Notes: generated by a model from the letters alone, not told the origin. Shown: positions 1 through 8,701, counted from the stretch's first letter. The stretch: 64,000 bases of DNA from Phycisphaerales bacterium (GCA_905339235.1 CAJPFG010000006.1:1-64000), one strand, 5' to 3'. Numbers and translations are program-made.

Positions 1-130
1 ATTTCAACCGTCGGCAGATTCCCCCGACGTACGCGTACAGGTCCGGCTCGACGCGCTCCGGAATCATCGACGCGCGGCCCTTGGTCGAGAACGTGACGTG
101 CAACAGAATCTTCGTGAGCGTGGATGCCAT
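1..130 (-). CDS. IS200-like (Y1/REP-associated) transposase, N-terminal part, runs off the window
   Basis: The complement reads MASTLTKILLHVTFSTKGR and continues to the window edge (43 codons). The pattern of a short start, a hydrophobic/His strand (LLHVTFSTK) and then an Arg/Pro segment is the typical opening of Y1 HUH single-strand transposases (IS200/IS605 TnpA and REP-associated RAYT), where members usually open with a strand ending in HLVFSTK. These enzymes cut and rejoin single-stranded DNA at hairpins with one catalytic Tyr. The HUH motif and the Tyr would lie outside the window, so activity cannot be judged. Two small hairpins lie just upstream (151-256), which fits a RAYT. The ATG at 130 is the only sensible start. 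Confidence 0.7.
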   Translation of the reverse strand, partial: MASTLTKILLHVTFSTKGRASMIPERVEPDLYAYVGGICRRLK

Positions 131-150
131 GCGCGGCAGGAAACCACGAG

Positions 151-256
151 CAGCCCTTCAGGCTGCGACCCTCGCGCTCCGTTCACCGGGGGTGTCGCTC
201 CGGCGAAGACGCCTGCGCTCCACGCCCCGGCTACTTCCGGCCAGCCCTTCGGGCTG
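151..256. repeat. Two REP-like hairpins next to the transposase
   Basis: Nearly identical 15-nt palindromes CAGCCCTTCAGGCTG (151-165) and CAGCCCTTCGGGCTG (242-256) lie in direct orientation about 90 bp apart. Each can fold into a 5-6 bp stem with a tetraloop. They sit 5' of the Y1 transposase gene, the usual place for REP palindromes recognised by RAYT enzymes. The DNA between and around them has no convincing gene. Confidence 0.5.
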
Positions 257-321
257 AAGATCGACGACGGCGGGCTGACGGTGAGCGGCGGCACGGCGCT
301 GCTGATGGCGGCGTAGCCCAC

Positions 322-363
322 GAGGAGTTTCTCGCAGAGTTCGCAGAGGACGCAGAGGAGATC
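322..363. repeat. Short-period repeat, units of about 9 nt ending CGCAGAG
   Basis: After GAGGAGTTT come three consecutive 9-mers, CTCGCAGAG, TTCGCAGAG and GACGCAGAG, followed by a degenerate unit. The leading GAGGAGTTTCTCGC recurs on the opposite strand at 56026-56039, followed there by CGGAG-type units, so this is a dispersed family. It lies in the noncoding stretch before the gene at 419. Confidence 0.65.
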
Positions 364-418
364 AGGAGGGTTCGGGCGACGGCTCGGGCCCTTTTCGTTT
401 TCGGCCTAGGCTGAAGCG

Positions 419-917
419 ATGTCTCGTCGCGCTCATGCACGTCGGATCGCACGCTGGTCGCTCACGGTGATGTGCGTCATCATCGCCGCGGCCTGGGTCG
501 TGAGTGGATTCTGGAGGTTGAGTTGGGACTCTGCCCGGCCCGGCCGGTTTGACGGCTTCGACCTGCGCAAAGGGTCTGTCGAGTTTCTGGTTCGGACCGA
601 CAGACGTCGACTTATCGCTGGCTCGCCACGGCCTGTGGATTCTGCCCCTGGGATCGTGGGAACGCGAGCCGGGATGGCGGTGGCTCCCGAGCACAAGGGA
701 CAAATTTGGCGCGTCCGACATCGTGATTCCCGTGTGGATTCTCTTCGCACTTTGTGCAGCCCCGTGCGGGGTGCTGTGGCGCCGGGCGTTGCGTGAGCGC
801 CGCCGCGCACGGCTCGGCCTCTGCCCCTCCTGCGGCTACGACCGTCACGGGCTGACGGAACTCGCCGCGCCCTGCCCGGAGTGCGGGATGATCCCCAGCC
901 CCTCCGGGTTACGATGA
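419..917 (+). pseudogene. Frameshifted membrane protein with C-terminal zinc ribbon
   Basis: Two frames together make one protein resembling its intact neighbour at 922-1404. The first (419 to about 590) gives a basic N-terminus, a membrane segment (VMCVIIAAAWVVSGFW) and a strand DLRKGSVEFLV. The second frame (from about 590 to 917) continues with a Trp-rich region, a second membrane segment (VIPVWILFALCAAPCGV), a basic stretch and the zinc ribbon CPSCGYDRHGL...CPECG. The frame change falls near 585-600. No slippery heptamer or strong structure supports programmed shifting, so it is called a broken gene. The ribbon half could still be translated from the ATG at 549. Function unknown. Confidence 0.6.
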
Positions 918-921
918 GTAC

Positions 922-1404
922 ATGCAGTGCCGAAGGAGAATCCGGCGGCTGACCATGTCGGTCTGCCTCTGGTGCGCGGTCTTGCTCTTCGTAGCGTGGC
1001 TGGGCAGCGGGTGGTGGTTCATCTCGTGGATCGGGGCGTCAGGATGGTCGGCCGGCATCGGGCGGGGCGGGTTCGGCTTCGGGCGCGTCGTCGTTCCGCG
1101 TGAGTTTGCGGTGTCGCCCGGATGGGTGGTCGGCCCCGATTATCCGCCGGCACGAAGTGGGTACGCCCCAATCTGGGAGTGGACGGTTCACTGGGCTTCG
1201 CCCCATCCTCCGAACTTCTACACCTCCACGCCGCTGTGGATTCCGTTCGTTACGGCAGCCATGCTGGCGGCGTTCCTGTACAGAAGGCATCGACGCGAGC
1301 ATCGCCGCACTGAGGCAGGCTTGTGCCCCACCTGCGGCTACGACCGTCGCGGCCTGGCGAGCCCGGCCGCGCCCTGCCCGGAGTGCGGATCGCCGTCCAA
1401 GTGA
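922..1404 (+). CDS. Membrane protein with C-terminal zinc ribbon
   Basis: A 160-residue protein of unknown function. It has a membrane segment near residues 12-35, a Gly/Trp-rich extracytoplasmic middle (about 36-105), a second membrane segment (PLWIPFVTAAMLAAFLY, about 107-123), a basic stretch and a C-terminal ribbon CPTCGYDRRGL...CPECG with four Cys placed to bind one zinc. It starts 4 nt after the broken paralogue at 419-917 and aligns with it along its length, so the two arose by tandem duplication. The same ribbon appears on two other membrane proteins in this window (27322-27957 and 36079-37191). The start could also be the Met at residue 12. Confidence 0.75.
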   Translation: MQCRRRIRRLTMSVCLWCAVLLFVAWLGSGWWFISWIGASGWSAGIGRGGFGFGRVVVPREFAVSPGWVVGPDYPPARSGYAPIWEWTVHWASPHPPNFYTSTPLWIPFVTAAMLAAFLYRRHRREHRRTEAGLCPTCGYDRRGLASPAAPCPECGSPSK

Positions 1405-1457
1405 GTGCGTGCCGCCGCAGAAGCACGGGTCGAGGACGCCCCGTGCCACGCGAGGCC

Positions 1458-2696
1458 TCAGGCGCTTCGGAAGATCGCCGCGCACGCCGTGTGGCCGTGG
1501 ACGAAACTCGTCCCGTCCAGCGGGCCGATCTCGCCCGCCGCGAAGAAGCCCGCGAGGGGAACCGGGGCCTGTGTGATCGGCTCGATGCGGATGCCCGGCT
1601 TGGCCGCGCTCTCGCCCGCGGCCTGGGGCATGAAGGCCCGCATGATGGTCGCGGCGTCGTGGTTGGGGGCGCCGAACATCTTCCGCCCTCGCCCGTTGCA
1701 CGTCACCAGCAGGATCCCCGCGGGCTTGGCGTACAACTTCTGCGCGTCCAGCAGCAGCACCAGGTCCTCGTGGGCCGTGTGCGCGTCGCGCATGTGCAGG
1801 CGGATGGTCTGGCCGACACTGACCTGCTCGGCCACCGCCACGGCGCCGTGGTTCTGGTCCACGCCCATCACGTTGCGGATCAGGAAGTCGCCCCGCCCGA
1901 AGCGGCTCTTGAACTCGTTGATCACCCGCCCGATGAACAGGCCCGACTTGAGCCCCTCGCGCTGGTCTTCGGGGAGTTCGTTCACGACCTCCGAAACCAC
2001 TTCCATCGCGGGCTTGCCGCCCAGTTGGAAGATGATGTTCCGCCGCGCCTTGGTGATGACGAAGTTGGGGCCGAAGGGGCGGCAGCCCTGCGAGACGATG
2101 GTGTCGATGCGGATGGGCCCGCGCAGCGAGAGCATGACCCCGCCGCGGTTCTCGACGCGGTCGTCGAGGATGATCGCGTTGCCGCCGGGGTCACTCGAGG
2201 CCGAGGCCAGCCCGCCGAGGATCGGGGGTATTCGCCCCGCGCCCCGCGCCTCATTAAGCGCGGGAAGCAAGCGCACGAGCGGGACGGAGAAGGGGTCGGC
2301 CAGCAGGATCGCCCCGCGCAGGGCGTCGTCGGCCCCGAGCAGTTCGGCCATCCGCGCCCTTGCCTGGTCCTCATCGTCAACGATGAGGTCGTCGGTCCAG
2401 CAGGTCGAGAGGCCCACGCCCGGAAGGGTCGCCGCCAGAACCGTCAGGCCGGGGGAATCTTCCAGTTCCGTCGCGTCCGCGATCACCCCCGCCGCCGAGC
2501 AACCCACCAGCACCCGGGGCTTGAGCCGGGAGCGGATAAGCGCCCCGATCATGGCCGCGTGCGGCACGTGATGCTTGGAGAAGAACACGCAGACCAGGTC
2601 CGGCGGGCCCGGGAGCGTCCGCGAGCATTGCTCGCACACCGTCTCCACCGCCCGCGAGGGATCGGTGTGCCCCAAGAGGGCCGAGGCGAACCGCAT
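1458..2696 (-). CDS. FIST domain signal-transduction protein
   Basis: A 412-residue protein with FIST_N (about 30-210) followed by FIST_C (about 215-400). Recognisable blocks are FFSKHHVPHAAMIGALIRS, VLVGCSAAGVIADATELED, the central GNAIILDD and the C-terminal NGRGRKMFGAPNHDA...GFFAAGEIGPL...FVHGHTACA, which is the FIST_C signature. FIST domains are thought to bind small ligands, perhaps amino acids, in signalling proteins; here the domain stands alone. The Met at 2696 is chosen because residues upstream are low-complexity and the family begins near RFASALLGHTDP. No signal peptide or membrane segment is seen. The neighbours give no pathway. Confidence 0.88.
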   Translation of the reverse strand: MRFASALLGHTDPSRAVETVCEQCSRTLPGPPDLVCVFFSKHHVPHAAMIGALIRSRLKPRVLVGCSAAGVIADATELEDSPGLTVLAATLPGVGLSTCWTDDLIVDDEDQARARMAELLGADDALRGAILLADPFSVPLVRLLPALNEARGAGRIPPILGGLASASSDPGGNAIILDDRVENRGGVMLSLRGPIRIDTIVSQGCRPFGPNFVITKARRNIIFQLGGKPAMEVVSEVVNELPEDQREGLKSGLFIGRVINEFKSRFGRGDFLIRNVMGVDQNHGAVAVAEQVSVGQTIRLHMRDAHTAHEDLVLLLDAQKLYAKPAGILLVTCNGRGRKMFGAPNHDAATIMRAFMPQAAGESAAKPGIRIEPITQAPVPLAGFFAAGEIGPLDGTSFVHGHTACAAIFRSA

Positions 2697-2797
2697 GCTG
2701 CTCGGGTGGGGGGGAGGGCTTGCGACCACGGGCGAGTGTAGGAAATCGCCCGCCCGCGGCCGCCGGGATTCGCACCGGGCGGCGGCGACCAAGCGAA

Positions 2798-2825
2798 AGC
2801 CCCCCACCGGGTCGGGCGAGGGGCT
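2798..2825 (-). terminator. Possible terminator after the SH3-like gene
   Basis: Inverted repeat AGCCCC/GGGGCT with a GC-rich loop lies 30-55 nt beyond the stop of the gene at 2854-4215. On the minus strand it is followed by TTCGCTT, a weak U tract. The stem is short. Confidence 0.4.
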
Positions 2826-2853
2826 GAAGTTCGGTTCGGTTGAATCCGGGCGA

Positions 2854-4215
2854 CTACTTCTCGCGGGGCACGTCGGCTGGGGTCGCGGTGGGAGTCACCG
2901 TCGCGGTGGAGTTGGACGCCGCTGCCGACCGCAGCACATCCACGTGCACGGGGGTGATGATGTTCAGTTGGAGCGAGCGGTCGAGTTGGGCCTCGCCCAC
3001 GACTCCGATCACCTGGCCCAGCATGTCGTCGAGATTCACCACGTCGGTCTGCCGCAGATAGCCGAGCGTGCGGGGCGCCGCGGCTCCCACGGAGACCACG
3101 CGGTACATCTGCGGGAGTTGCTTGCCGTCGTAGACCAGGCTGGGCTGCAACTCGCCGATGATCGTGTAGTACCGGGTCCTGGCGATCTCCTCGAGTTGCT
3201 GGGAGACCTTGACGCGATCCTGGTCCAGGCGGGCGCGAGCCTCTTCCTGGGCGCGGAGTTTGTCGCGAAACTCGCGCTTGATCTGAAGGGCGTCGCGGCG
3301 CGATTCGAGTTGCTGCTTGACGCCGGGCTTGCTCGTGGGGGACCGCTCGATCGCCCGGTCGAACTCGGCGATCAGTTCATCGAACTCCGCGCCCAGCACC
3401 GGCTGCTTCCACACGCTCTGGAACGAGGCGTCCAAACGATCCCAGGTGCCGACCGCGCGTTCGGGCGGCGCGGCGGCCTGCACGGGTTGCGCGGGAACAA
3501 TCGGCTCGGTCCCCGCGGGAGGCGTGGTACCGGGATTGGTGTGCTGAGTGATCTCGACGGGCGTGGCGTCGGTCGGGGCCGAGCCCGGCGTCGTGGCGTC
3601 CGGCGTGGCGATCGGGGTGACGCCCGGCGCTGCGGGCGGCTTGGCCGCGACTGTTCCCGCGGGCGTCGTCGGAAGATCCGGCAGCCAGACACCGGGCTTG
3701 GCCCGGAACGCGGCGACTTCGGTGTCGGTCGCACGCCGGAGCAGACGCGAGGGGGTGAAGCCCTTGGAGCCCTGCGGCGCGGCCACTTTGTAGGCCGCGA
3801 TGGCTCCCGAAGCGTCCTTCACCGGCTCGATCACCTTGAGCGCCGTTCCGGTGGGTAACTCGGTGTCGAAGAGCATCTTGTACGAGCCGTCGTAGCCTGA
3901 CGCGGCGTTCGCGGCCTTGAGTCGGCTCGGCTGCGAGAGCGTGGCGGCCTCTCCCTGCACGGTCACGTCCGTCGCGCGGACGAACGCCGAAAGGCCGCCG
4001 GGGTAGGCGATCCGGGTCCAACCCGCACCCTCGCCATCGACGAAGACCACGGTCCCCGCGGTCATCTCGGCGACGCGATAGAACCGGTCGCTGTCGTTGC
4101 AGTGGATCGGGGCCCGGTCCTGCGAGACATAGGCGTAGTACGGGGCGACATTCTGGACCTGCCCGAGGGCGGGCGAAACGAGAGCCACGGCGGTGAGGGC
4201 GAAAAAGCGATGCAC
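2854..4215 (-). CDS. Exported protein with bacterial SH3-like domain
   Basis: A 453-residue exported protein. The start is the GTG at 4215, 6 nt after AAAAGGAGT, giving the signal peptide VHRFFALTAVALVSPALGQ. The first mature region (about 22-90: YYAYVSQDRAPIHCND...GTVVFVDGEGAGWTRIAYPGG) resembles a bacterial SH3 domain, and a second SH3-like stretch follows (SYKMLFDTELPTGTALKVIE). A Pro/Ala/Thr-rich linker then leads to a charged helical region (about 310-375, probably coiled coil) and a C-terminal beta segment. SH3-like domains of this kind often bind cell-wall material, but no enzyme domain is present. It is transcribed away from the TolC-type gene across a 332-bp gap. Confidence 0.75.
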   Translation of the reverse strand: MHRFFALTAVALVSPALGQVQNVAPYYAYVSQDRAPIHCNDSDRFYRVAEMTAGTVVFVDGEGAGWTRIAYPGGLSAFVRATDVTVQGEAATLSQPSRLKAANAASGYDGSYKMLFDTELPTGTALKVIEPVKDASGAIAAYKVAAPQGSKGFTPSRLLRRATDTEVAAFRAKPGVWLPDLPTTPAGTVAAKPPAAPGVTPIATPDATTPGSAPTDATPVEITQHTNPGTTPPAGTEPIVPAQPVQAAAPPERAVGTWDRLDASFQSVWKQPVLGAEFDELIAEFDRAIERSPTSKPGVKQQLESRRDALQIKREFRDKLRAQEEARARLDQDRVKVSQQLEEIARTRYYTIIGELQPSLVYDGKQLPQMYRVVSVGAAAPRTLGYLRQTDVVNLDDMLGQVIGVVGEAQLDRSLQLNIITPVHVDVLRSAAASNSTATVTPTATPADVPREK

Positions 4216-4547
4216 GGCGCACTCCTTTTGGCGCAAGGGCCCGCAGGGGCGGACCCGGTTCCTTCCGGAGGCCGCGCCAACCTTGCGCGGCCTGAACGAG
4301 GCCAACGATACGCCCCGGCGCGTGCTGCGCAGTTGACGGAGACGACCCGGAAGCGTGTTGGCCGACAGGAATCATCGGGTGGAAACGGGCGTTTTCCGGA
4401 CTTTGACGCTGTGCGACTTTGCGGCTACGTTGTCTGTCCGGATGCGCCCGGCTGGCGCGCGACGGGCAATTCGTGTAACCTATTGCCACGTAGATACTTA
4501 TGATCTGGCGCTTCCCCGAGGCGTCGATCCCCTGTTTGGATGACCCG
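4216..4547. promoter_or_regulatory. Divergent intergenic region with an inverted repeat
   Basis: The 332-bp gap lies between the SH3-like gene and the TolC-type gene and must carry both promoters. GGCAAT (4465-4470) and ATTGCC (4482-4487) form a 6-bp inverted repeat with an 11-bp spacer about 60 nt before the TolC start, a possible operator. TTGACG-like hexamers occur at 4333 and 4404, but no convincing -10 partner is seen. No gene is visible here. Confidence 0.35.
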
Positions 4548-6329
4548 ATGCCCCGGAACTCCGCAAGGCTGACATTGTGCGCCGCAGCGCTCGCCGCACT
4601 GGCCGGTTGTACGGCGTCCCCATTCGAACGTGAGAGCGAGCAGACCCTTCGCCGCAGCGTGCTCGACGCCGCGCAGCGGGAAATCCGCGAGGCCCAGACC
4701 CAGCCCCAGAGCCTGGTGACCGCTCGCGAAGACTCGGTGGCCCGGCTGGGCATCCAGGCTGAGTTCCTCCCCGAACTGGAGAAGATGGCCGGAGTCGGGT
4801 CGTACGACTGGAACAGCGTCGGTCTGGGCGACGATCTGCTCGGGCGGCCCGCCCAGAGCATCTCGCTGAGCCTGGAGCGCGTGATGCGCACGGCGGTGGA
4901 GCACAACATCGCGGTGCAGTTCGCGCGGCTGGGCCCGGCGGTGAGCGAATCGCAGGTGCAGGCGGCGGAAGCGGCGTTCGACTGGACGTTCTTCGCCACG
5001 GCGGGCTGGAACAACACCAACTCGCCGCAGGTCGCCAGCGCCTTCTCCGGCTCGACCAGCCCTGTGAACTCGACGAACGTGGAATCGCTCAACAACGCCC
5101 TGGGGTTGCGACGCACGCTGATCGGTGGCGGCCGGCTCACGGCCCAGTTGGACACGTCCTACACCGACAACAACACCCCCGGCCAGACGAACGTCCCCAA
5201 TCCGGCCCAGCAGGCCGCGTTCACGTTGCAGTGGGACCAGCCGCTGCTGAAGGGCGCGGGGAGCGAGGTGACGCAGGCGGAGATCCGCGTGGCGCGGAAC
5301 GCGGAGCGAAACTCGGTTCAGACGCTCCGGCGCGATCTGATCCGCGTGCTCACCGACACCGAAAAGACCTACTGGGACCTGGTGCGGTCGGTGTACGACG
5401 TGATGATCCTGCAGCGCCTGCTGGACCGCGGCGTGGAGGTGCAGCAGCAACTCGAGCAGCGAGTGCACTTGGACGCCAACCAGGCCCAGATCGCCCGGGC
5501 CCGGGCCCGCGTCGAGCAGCGGAAGTCGGACTTGCAGCGGGCTCGCACTCAGGTGCACGTGCTGAGCAACCGCATGAAGCAGTTGATCAACGATCCGCAG
5601 TTGCCGGTCGGAGCGGAACTGGTCGTCATGCCCGTGGATCGTCCCGTGGACCAGCCGGTGAAGTTCAGCCTCCTCGAGAGCCTTCGGCAGGCCGTCGCAT
5701 TCCGGCCCGAGGTGCAGCAGGCCGTCCTGGCGATCGACGATGCCTCGATCCGCCAGACCGTCGCGCGGAATGCGCGGATGCCCGATCTTTCCCTGCGCCT
5801 GCAGACGCGCTGGTCCTCGCTGAACAACGACATCAACGAATCGTACAACGACCTGTTCGAGGGCACGTTCATCGACTACCTGGCCGGGCTGAACTTCGAG
5901 CAGCCGATCGGCAACCGAAGGGCCGAGTCCGACTATCGCCGCCGCCGCCTCGAACGGATGCAGACGGTCCACGCGTACCGCAACTCGGTCCAATCGGCCG
6001 TGGTGGACGTCAAGACCGCCCTGCTGCGGCTGAACCTGAACTACCGGCTGATCTCGCAGACGGCGGCGAGCCGGCTGGCCGCGGCCGAGAGCCTCCGAGT
6101 GCTCCAGGTCGAGAAGGACTTCCGCCAGGGGTATTCTGTCGAGCGGCTTGATCTTGAACTGAACAGCCAGGAAACCCTCTCGTCCGCCGAGCGCGATGAG
6201 ATGCAGGCGATGGTCGAGTACAACCAGTCGATCGCCGACCTGTTCCAGGCGATGGGGACGACGCTGGAACGGAACAACGTGAAGATGGTCGTACCGTCCT
6301 CCGACCAGTCTCTCGCCGATCGGCCCTGA
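4548..6329 (+). CDS. TolC-family outer-membrane efflux lipoprotein
   Basis: A 593-residue outer-membrane factor. The Met at 4548 gives a lipoprotein signal with the lipobox LAGC (MPRNSARLTLCAAALAALAGC). Two OEP repeats follow, with long helices typical of TolC trimers, for example the segments near ISLSLERVMRTAVEHNIAVQFARL, QAAEAAFDWTFFATAG, and the C-terminal RAESDYRRRRLERMQTVHAYRNSV...LSSAERDEMQAMVEYNQSIADLFQAMG. Such proteins form the channel through the outer membrane for tripartite efflux pumps or type I secretion. No adaptor or inner-membrane pump gene is adjacent, so the partner must be elsewhere. It is longer than E. coli TolC (about 490 residues) because of an N-terminal extension. 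Confidence 0.9.
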   Translation: MPRNSARLTLCAAALAALAGCTASPFERESEQTLRRSVLDAAQREIREAQTQPQSLVTAREDSVARLGIQAEFLPELEKMAGVGSYDWNSVGLGDDLLGRPAQSISLSLERVMRTAVEHNIAVQFARLGPAVSESQVQAAEAAFDWTFFATAGWNNTNSPQVASAFSGSTSPVNSTNVESLNNALGLRRTLIGGGRLTAQLDTSYTDNNTPGQTNVPNPAQQAAFTLQWDQPLLKGAGSEVTQAEIRVARNAERNSVQTLRRDLIRVLTDTEKTYWDLVRSVYDVMILQRLLDRGVEVQQQLEQRVHLDANQAQIARARARVEQRKSDLQRARTQVHVLSNRMKQLINDPQLPVGAELVVMPVDRPVDQPVKFSLLESLRQAVAFRPEVQQAVLAIDDASIRQTVARNARMPDLSLRLQTRWSSLNNDINESYNDLFEGTFIDYLAGLNFEQPIGNRRAESDYRRRRLERMQTVHAYRNSVQSAVVDVKTALLRLNLNYRLISQTAASRLAAAESLRVLQVEKDFRQGYSVERLDLELNSQETLSSAERDEMQAMVEYNQSIADLFQAMGTTLERNNVKMVVPSSDQSLADRP

Positions 6330-6336
6330 ACGGGCA

Positions 6337-7374
6337 ATGTTGCGTTGCGATCCGGCTCGTCCCTCGCGGGGGGTCAACAATGGGTCCGTGCCGGCCGGAA
6401 CGCGGGACATCTCCATCGCTGTCGATCGCCTCCGAGGCGGGGGCCTGGTTGCGTTCCCGACCGAGACGGTCTACGGGTTGGGCGCGGATGCGCTGAACGA
6501 GAGCGCGGTGCGGCGGGTTTTCGAACTCAAAGGGCGTCCGGCGAACAACCCGCTGATCGTGCACGTGGCAGACGCGGCGGCGGCGCGAGAGGTCGTGGCG
6601 TATTGGCCGCGGGAGGCCCAGCGTCTGGCCGAGGCCTTCTGGCCCGGGCCGCTGTCGATCGTGCTGCCCAAGGCGCCGCATGTTTCCGGGGCGGTGACGG
6701 GGGACGGACCGACGGTGGCGGTGCGATGTCCGGACCATCCCCTGACGCTCGCCCTGCTCCGAGCATTCGACGGCCCGCTGGTCGGGCCCAGCGCGAACCT
6801 GTCCGGTCGCATCTCCCCGACGAGCGCTTCGCACGTACGGGAGTCCTTCGGGGCCGATGACGTGTTCGTGCTGGACGGGGGCGAATGCCGCGTGGGCATC
6901 GAGTCCACCGTGGTTTCGCTCGCGGACGACGAGGCCCGGATCCTCCGTCCCGGTGTCATCGGGCCCGAACAGATCGCGCGGATCATCGGGCGCGGCGTGG
7001 CGTACGACGAGGCCCCGCCGGCCGAGGGCCCGCTCTCGAGCCCCGGGCTGCTGGCCTCGCACTACGCTCCGGCCGCGCGGGCGATGCTCGTGGACAGCGA
7101 AGCCCTGTCGCGGCTGTGGCGTGAGGCCGACGGGCAGGTGGTGGCGCTGGCGATTTCGCCGATCGTGGCCCCTCCGCCGCACCGCGTTATCCCGATGCCC
7201 GAGACGCCCGAGGACTACGCGCGGGTGATGTACACCGCGCTCCGCATGGCTGACCGCCCGCGCACGGCCGTGATCGCCGTGGAAACCCCGCCCGCCGACG
7301 GAACGGACGAAGACCGCGCGATTTGGCGCGCGGTCCTCGATCGTCTGACACGGGCGACCGCGACTCGGTCGTGA
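6337..7374 (+). CDS. tsaC: Threonylcarbamoyl-AMP synthase (Sua5/TsaC family)
   Basis: Makes threonylcarbamoyl-AMP from threonine, bicarbonate and ATP, the first step of the t6A37 modification of tRNAs reading ANN codons. The YrdC domain is clear: GGLVAFPTETVYGLGADA, the KGRPANNPLIVHV loop, AFWPGPLSIVLP, VAVRCPDHP, GPSANLSGRISPTSA, and GIESTVVSL...ILRPGVIGPEQI. At 345 residues it is longer than E. coli TsaC (about 190) and has the linker and C-terminal Sua5 domain seen in many bacteria, starting near SSPGLLASHYAPAARAMLV. The ATG at 6337 lies 8 nt after the TolC stop; a GTG at 6388 would give a more usual N-terminus. Downstream it meets the next gene tail to tail with no gap. Confidence 0.93.
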   Translation: MLRCDPARPSRGVNNGSVPAGTRDISIAVDRLRGGGLVAFPTETVYGLGADALNESAVRRVFELKGRPANNPLIVHVADAAAAREVVAYWPREAQRLAEAFWPGPLSIVLPKAPHVSGAVTGDGPTVAVRCPDHPLTLALLRAFDGPLVGPSANLSGRISPTSASHVRESFGADDVFVLDGGECRVGIESTVVSLADDEARILRPGVIGPEQIARIIGRGVAYDEAPPAEGPLSSPGLLASHYAPAARAMLVDSEALSRLWREADGQVVALAISPIVAPPPHRVIPMPETPEDYARVMYTALRMADRPRTAVIAVETPPADGTDEDRAIWRAVLDRLTRATATRS

Positions 7375-8454
7375 TCACGCGCGCCGGCGGCGGGCGGCGA
7401 GAAGCAATCCCAGCCCCGCCAGCACCGTGCTCCCCGGCGCGGGGACCTGCATGAGCCAGATCTGGTCGATTGCCGAGCCGTTGTACGCCCCGCTCGTAAA
7501 TGTGCGCCCGTCGGCGCCGATCGTGATCGAGGCGTAGAAATCGGCGCCCATCGGCAGAGCGTCGGTCGCGGCGTAAGGCACTCCCCAGCCCGCGCTGTGT
7601 GCCCCGCCGCGGTAGGAGTCGTTGGGATCGGCCAGGAACGCCCGGGCGTTGGTTCCCAGAGCGCCGTCCACGCCCGCCAGCGTCAGAACGTGGAAGTTTC
7701 CCCACCAGTGACCGTTGTTCGAGTCGCCGTTGGGCGCGTTGTTCGGGCTTTCGCCGATCTTGACCACGGCGGTGAATCCCTGGCTCACGGCCGTGGTCAG
7801 GATGTCCCACATCGTGGTGAAGGTGCCCTGCGCAGCGCCCGCGATCGCCGGGTCGTATTCCGTGCCTTCCGCGCCCGTGATCGTTTCGACGCGCCCGGGC
7901 GTGGAGTTCCACTTGTAACGCCGGATGGTCGGGTCCACGCCGCCGGGGTTCTGGTCCGTGGCCGTGTTCGCCCGGACGTACGAGCGGACGGCGCTGACCC
8001 AGGCGCACCCGCCGTCGGTGGCGTTCTGCGTGAGGGCCAGCGAGCCGTTGGAGTAGGTGAACTGTTCAAGCCAGTTTTTGTCCGCGTGCGCGCCGCCCTG
8101 GGCCGAGCGATCGATGAGGCCCCGGTAGCCGTGATCATCCCAGTACTTCAGGGCGTTGACCCACGCGGTGGTGCCGCACCAGCCCCCGCCGACGCGGACG
8201 CCGTCGGAACGGGTGCGCCCTTCCCACCAGGCGTCCTGCGCGTAGTTCGGTGCGCCGGGGACCGCGGCCGTGGGAACCGGCAGCGGGTTGGGGCTAACCG
8301 CACGCCCCGGGTTGCCCAACTGGTGCTGGTAGTAGTCGGGAATGCTGGGCGCGCCGCCCAGCCAACTTACGGCGGCCCCGGCGCTGCCGGTGATTGCGGC
8401 GACGAGCGACATGGCGATGAGATTGGCGGGGACGTTCTTTGCGTTCGTGAACAT
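7375..8454 (-). CDS. Secreted C39-like cysteine peptidase-type protein with PEP-CTERM-like tail
   Basis: A 359-residue exported protein. The Met at 8454 follows AGGAG by 6 nt; residues 1-28 form a signal peptide (LIAMSLVAAITGSAGAA). The core has WCGTTAWVNALKYWDDHG (Cys near residue 93), GNFHVLTLAGVDG and ADPNDSYRG, which together look like the Cys/His/Asp layout of papain-like C39-type peptidases. The tail VPAPGSTVLAGLGLLLAA followed by RRRRA is a PEP-CTERM-like sorting signal: short motif, membrane segment, Arg cluster. Substrate unknown. It might be a non-peptidase member of the fold; the catalytic assignment is an inference from spacing only. Confidence 0.65.
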   Translation of the reverse strand: MFTNAKNVPANLIAMSLVAAITGSAGAAVSWLGGAPSIPDYYQHQLGNPGRAVSPNPLPVPTAAVPGAPNYAQDAWWEGRTRSDGVRVGGGWCGTTAWVNALKYWDDHGYRGLIDRSAQGGAHADKNWLEQFTYSNGSLALTQNATDGGCAWVSAVRSYVRANTATDQNPGGVDPTIRRYKWNSTPGRVETITGAEGTEYDPAIAGAAQGTFTTMWDILTTAVSQGFTAVVKIGESPNNAPNGDSNNGHWWGNFHVLTLAGVDGALGTNARAFLADPNDSYRGGAHSAGWGVPYAATDALPMGADFYASITIGADGRTFTSGAYNGSAIDQIWLMQVPAPGSTVLAGLGLLLAARRRRA

Positions 8455-8679
8455 GGCATGCTCCTGGTTGGTGGCGCGGGAAGACCCTGCCGGGATACCC
8501 ACCCGGCCTTGCCTTCCGCAAGTTCGTGATCGCGGCGGCCGTTTCACCCTTCCACCGGGTCAGCCGCCAGATTGTGAACGGAGCATCTCCAACCCACTCA
8601 CGCGCAACGTCGCGAGTTTTTCGCGCTCCGTCTTCCACTCGGCCCGCGGGACGGGCACCACCGTCCGGGCGCAGCAAAG

Positions 8680-8701
8680 AGCCCCGCCACCCCGCGGGGC
8701 T
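8680..8701 (-). terminator. Rho-independent terminator candidate after the DinB-like gene
   Basis: Perfect 8-bp stem AGCCCCGC/GCGGGGCT with a 6-nt loop, 22 nt beyond the stop at 8723. Read on the minus strand it is followed by CTTTGCTGC, a short U tract. Confidence 0.55.

Noticed and set aside
419-917. Programmed ribosomal frameshift
   Set aside because: No slippery heptamer or stimulatory structure near 585-600; a decaying duplicate is simpler.
1323-2741. Long open frame on the plus strand opposite the FIST gene
   Set aside because: A shadow of the GC-rich codon pattern: no domain, extreme Arg/Ala/Gly/His composition, while the opposite strand has a clear FIST protein.
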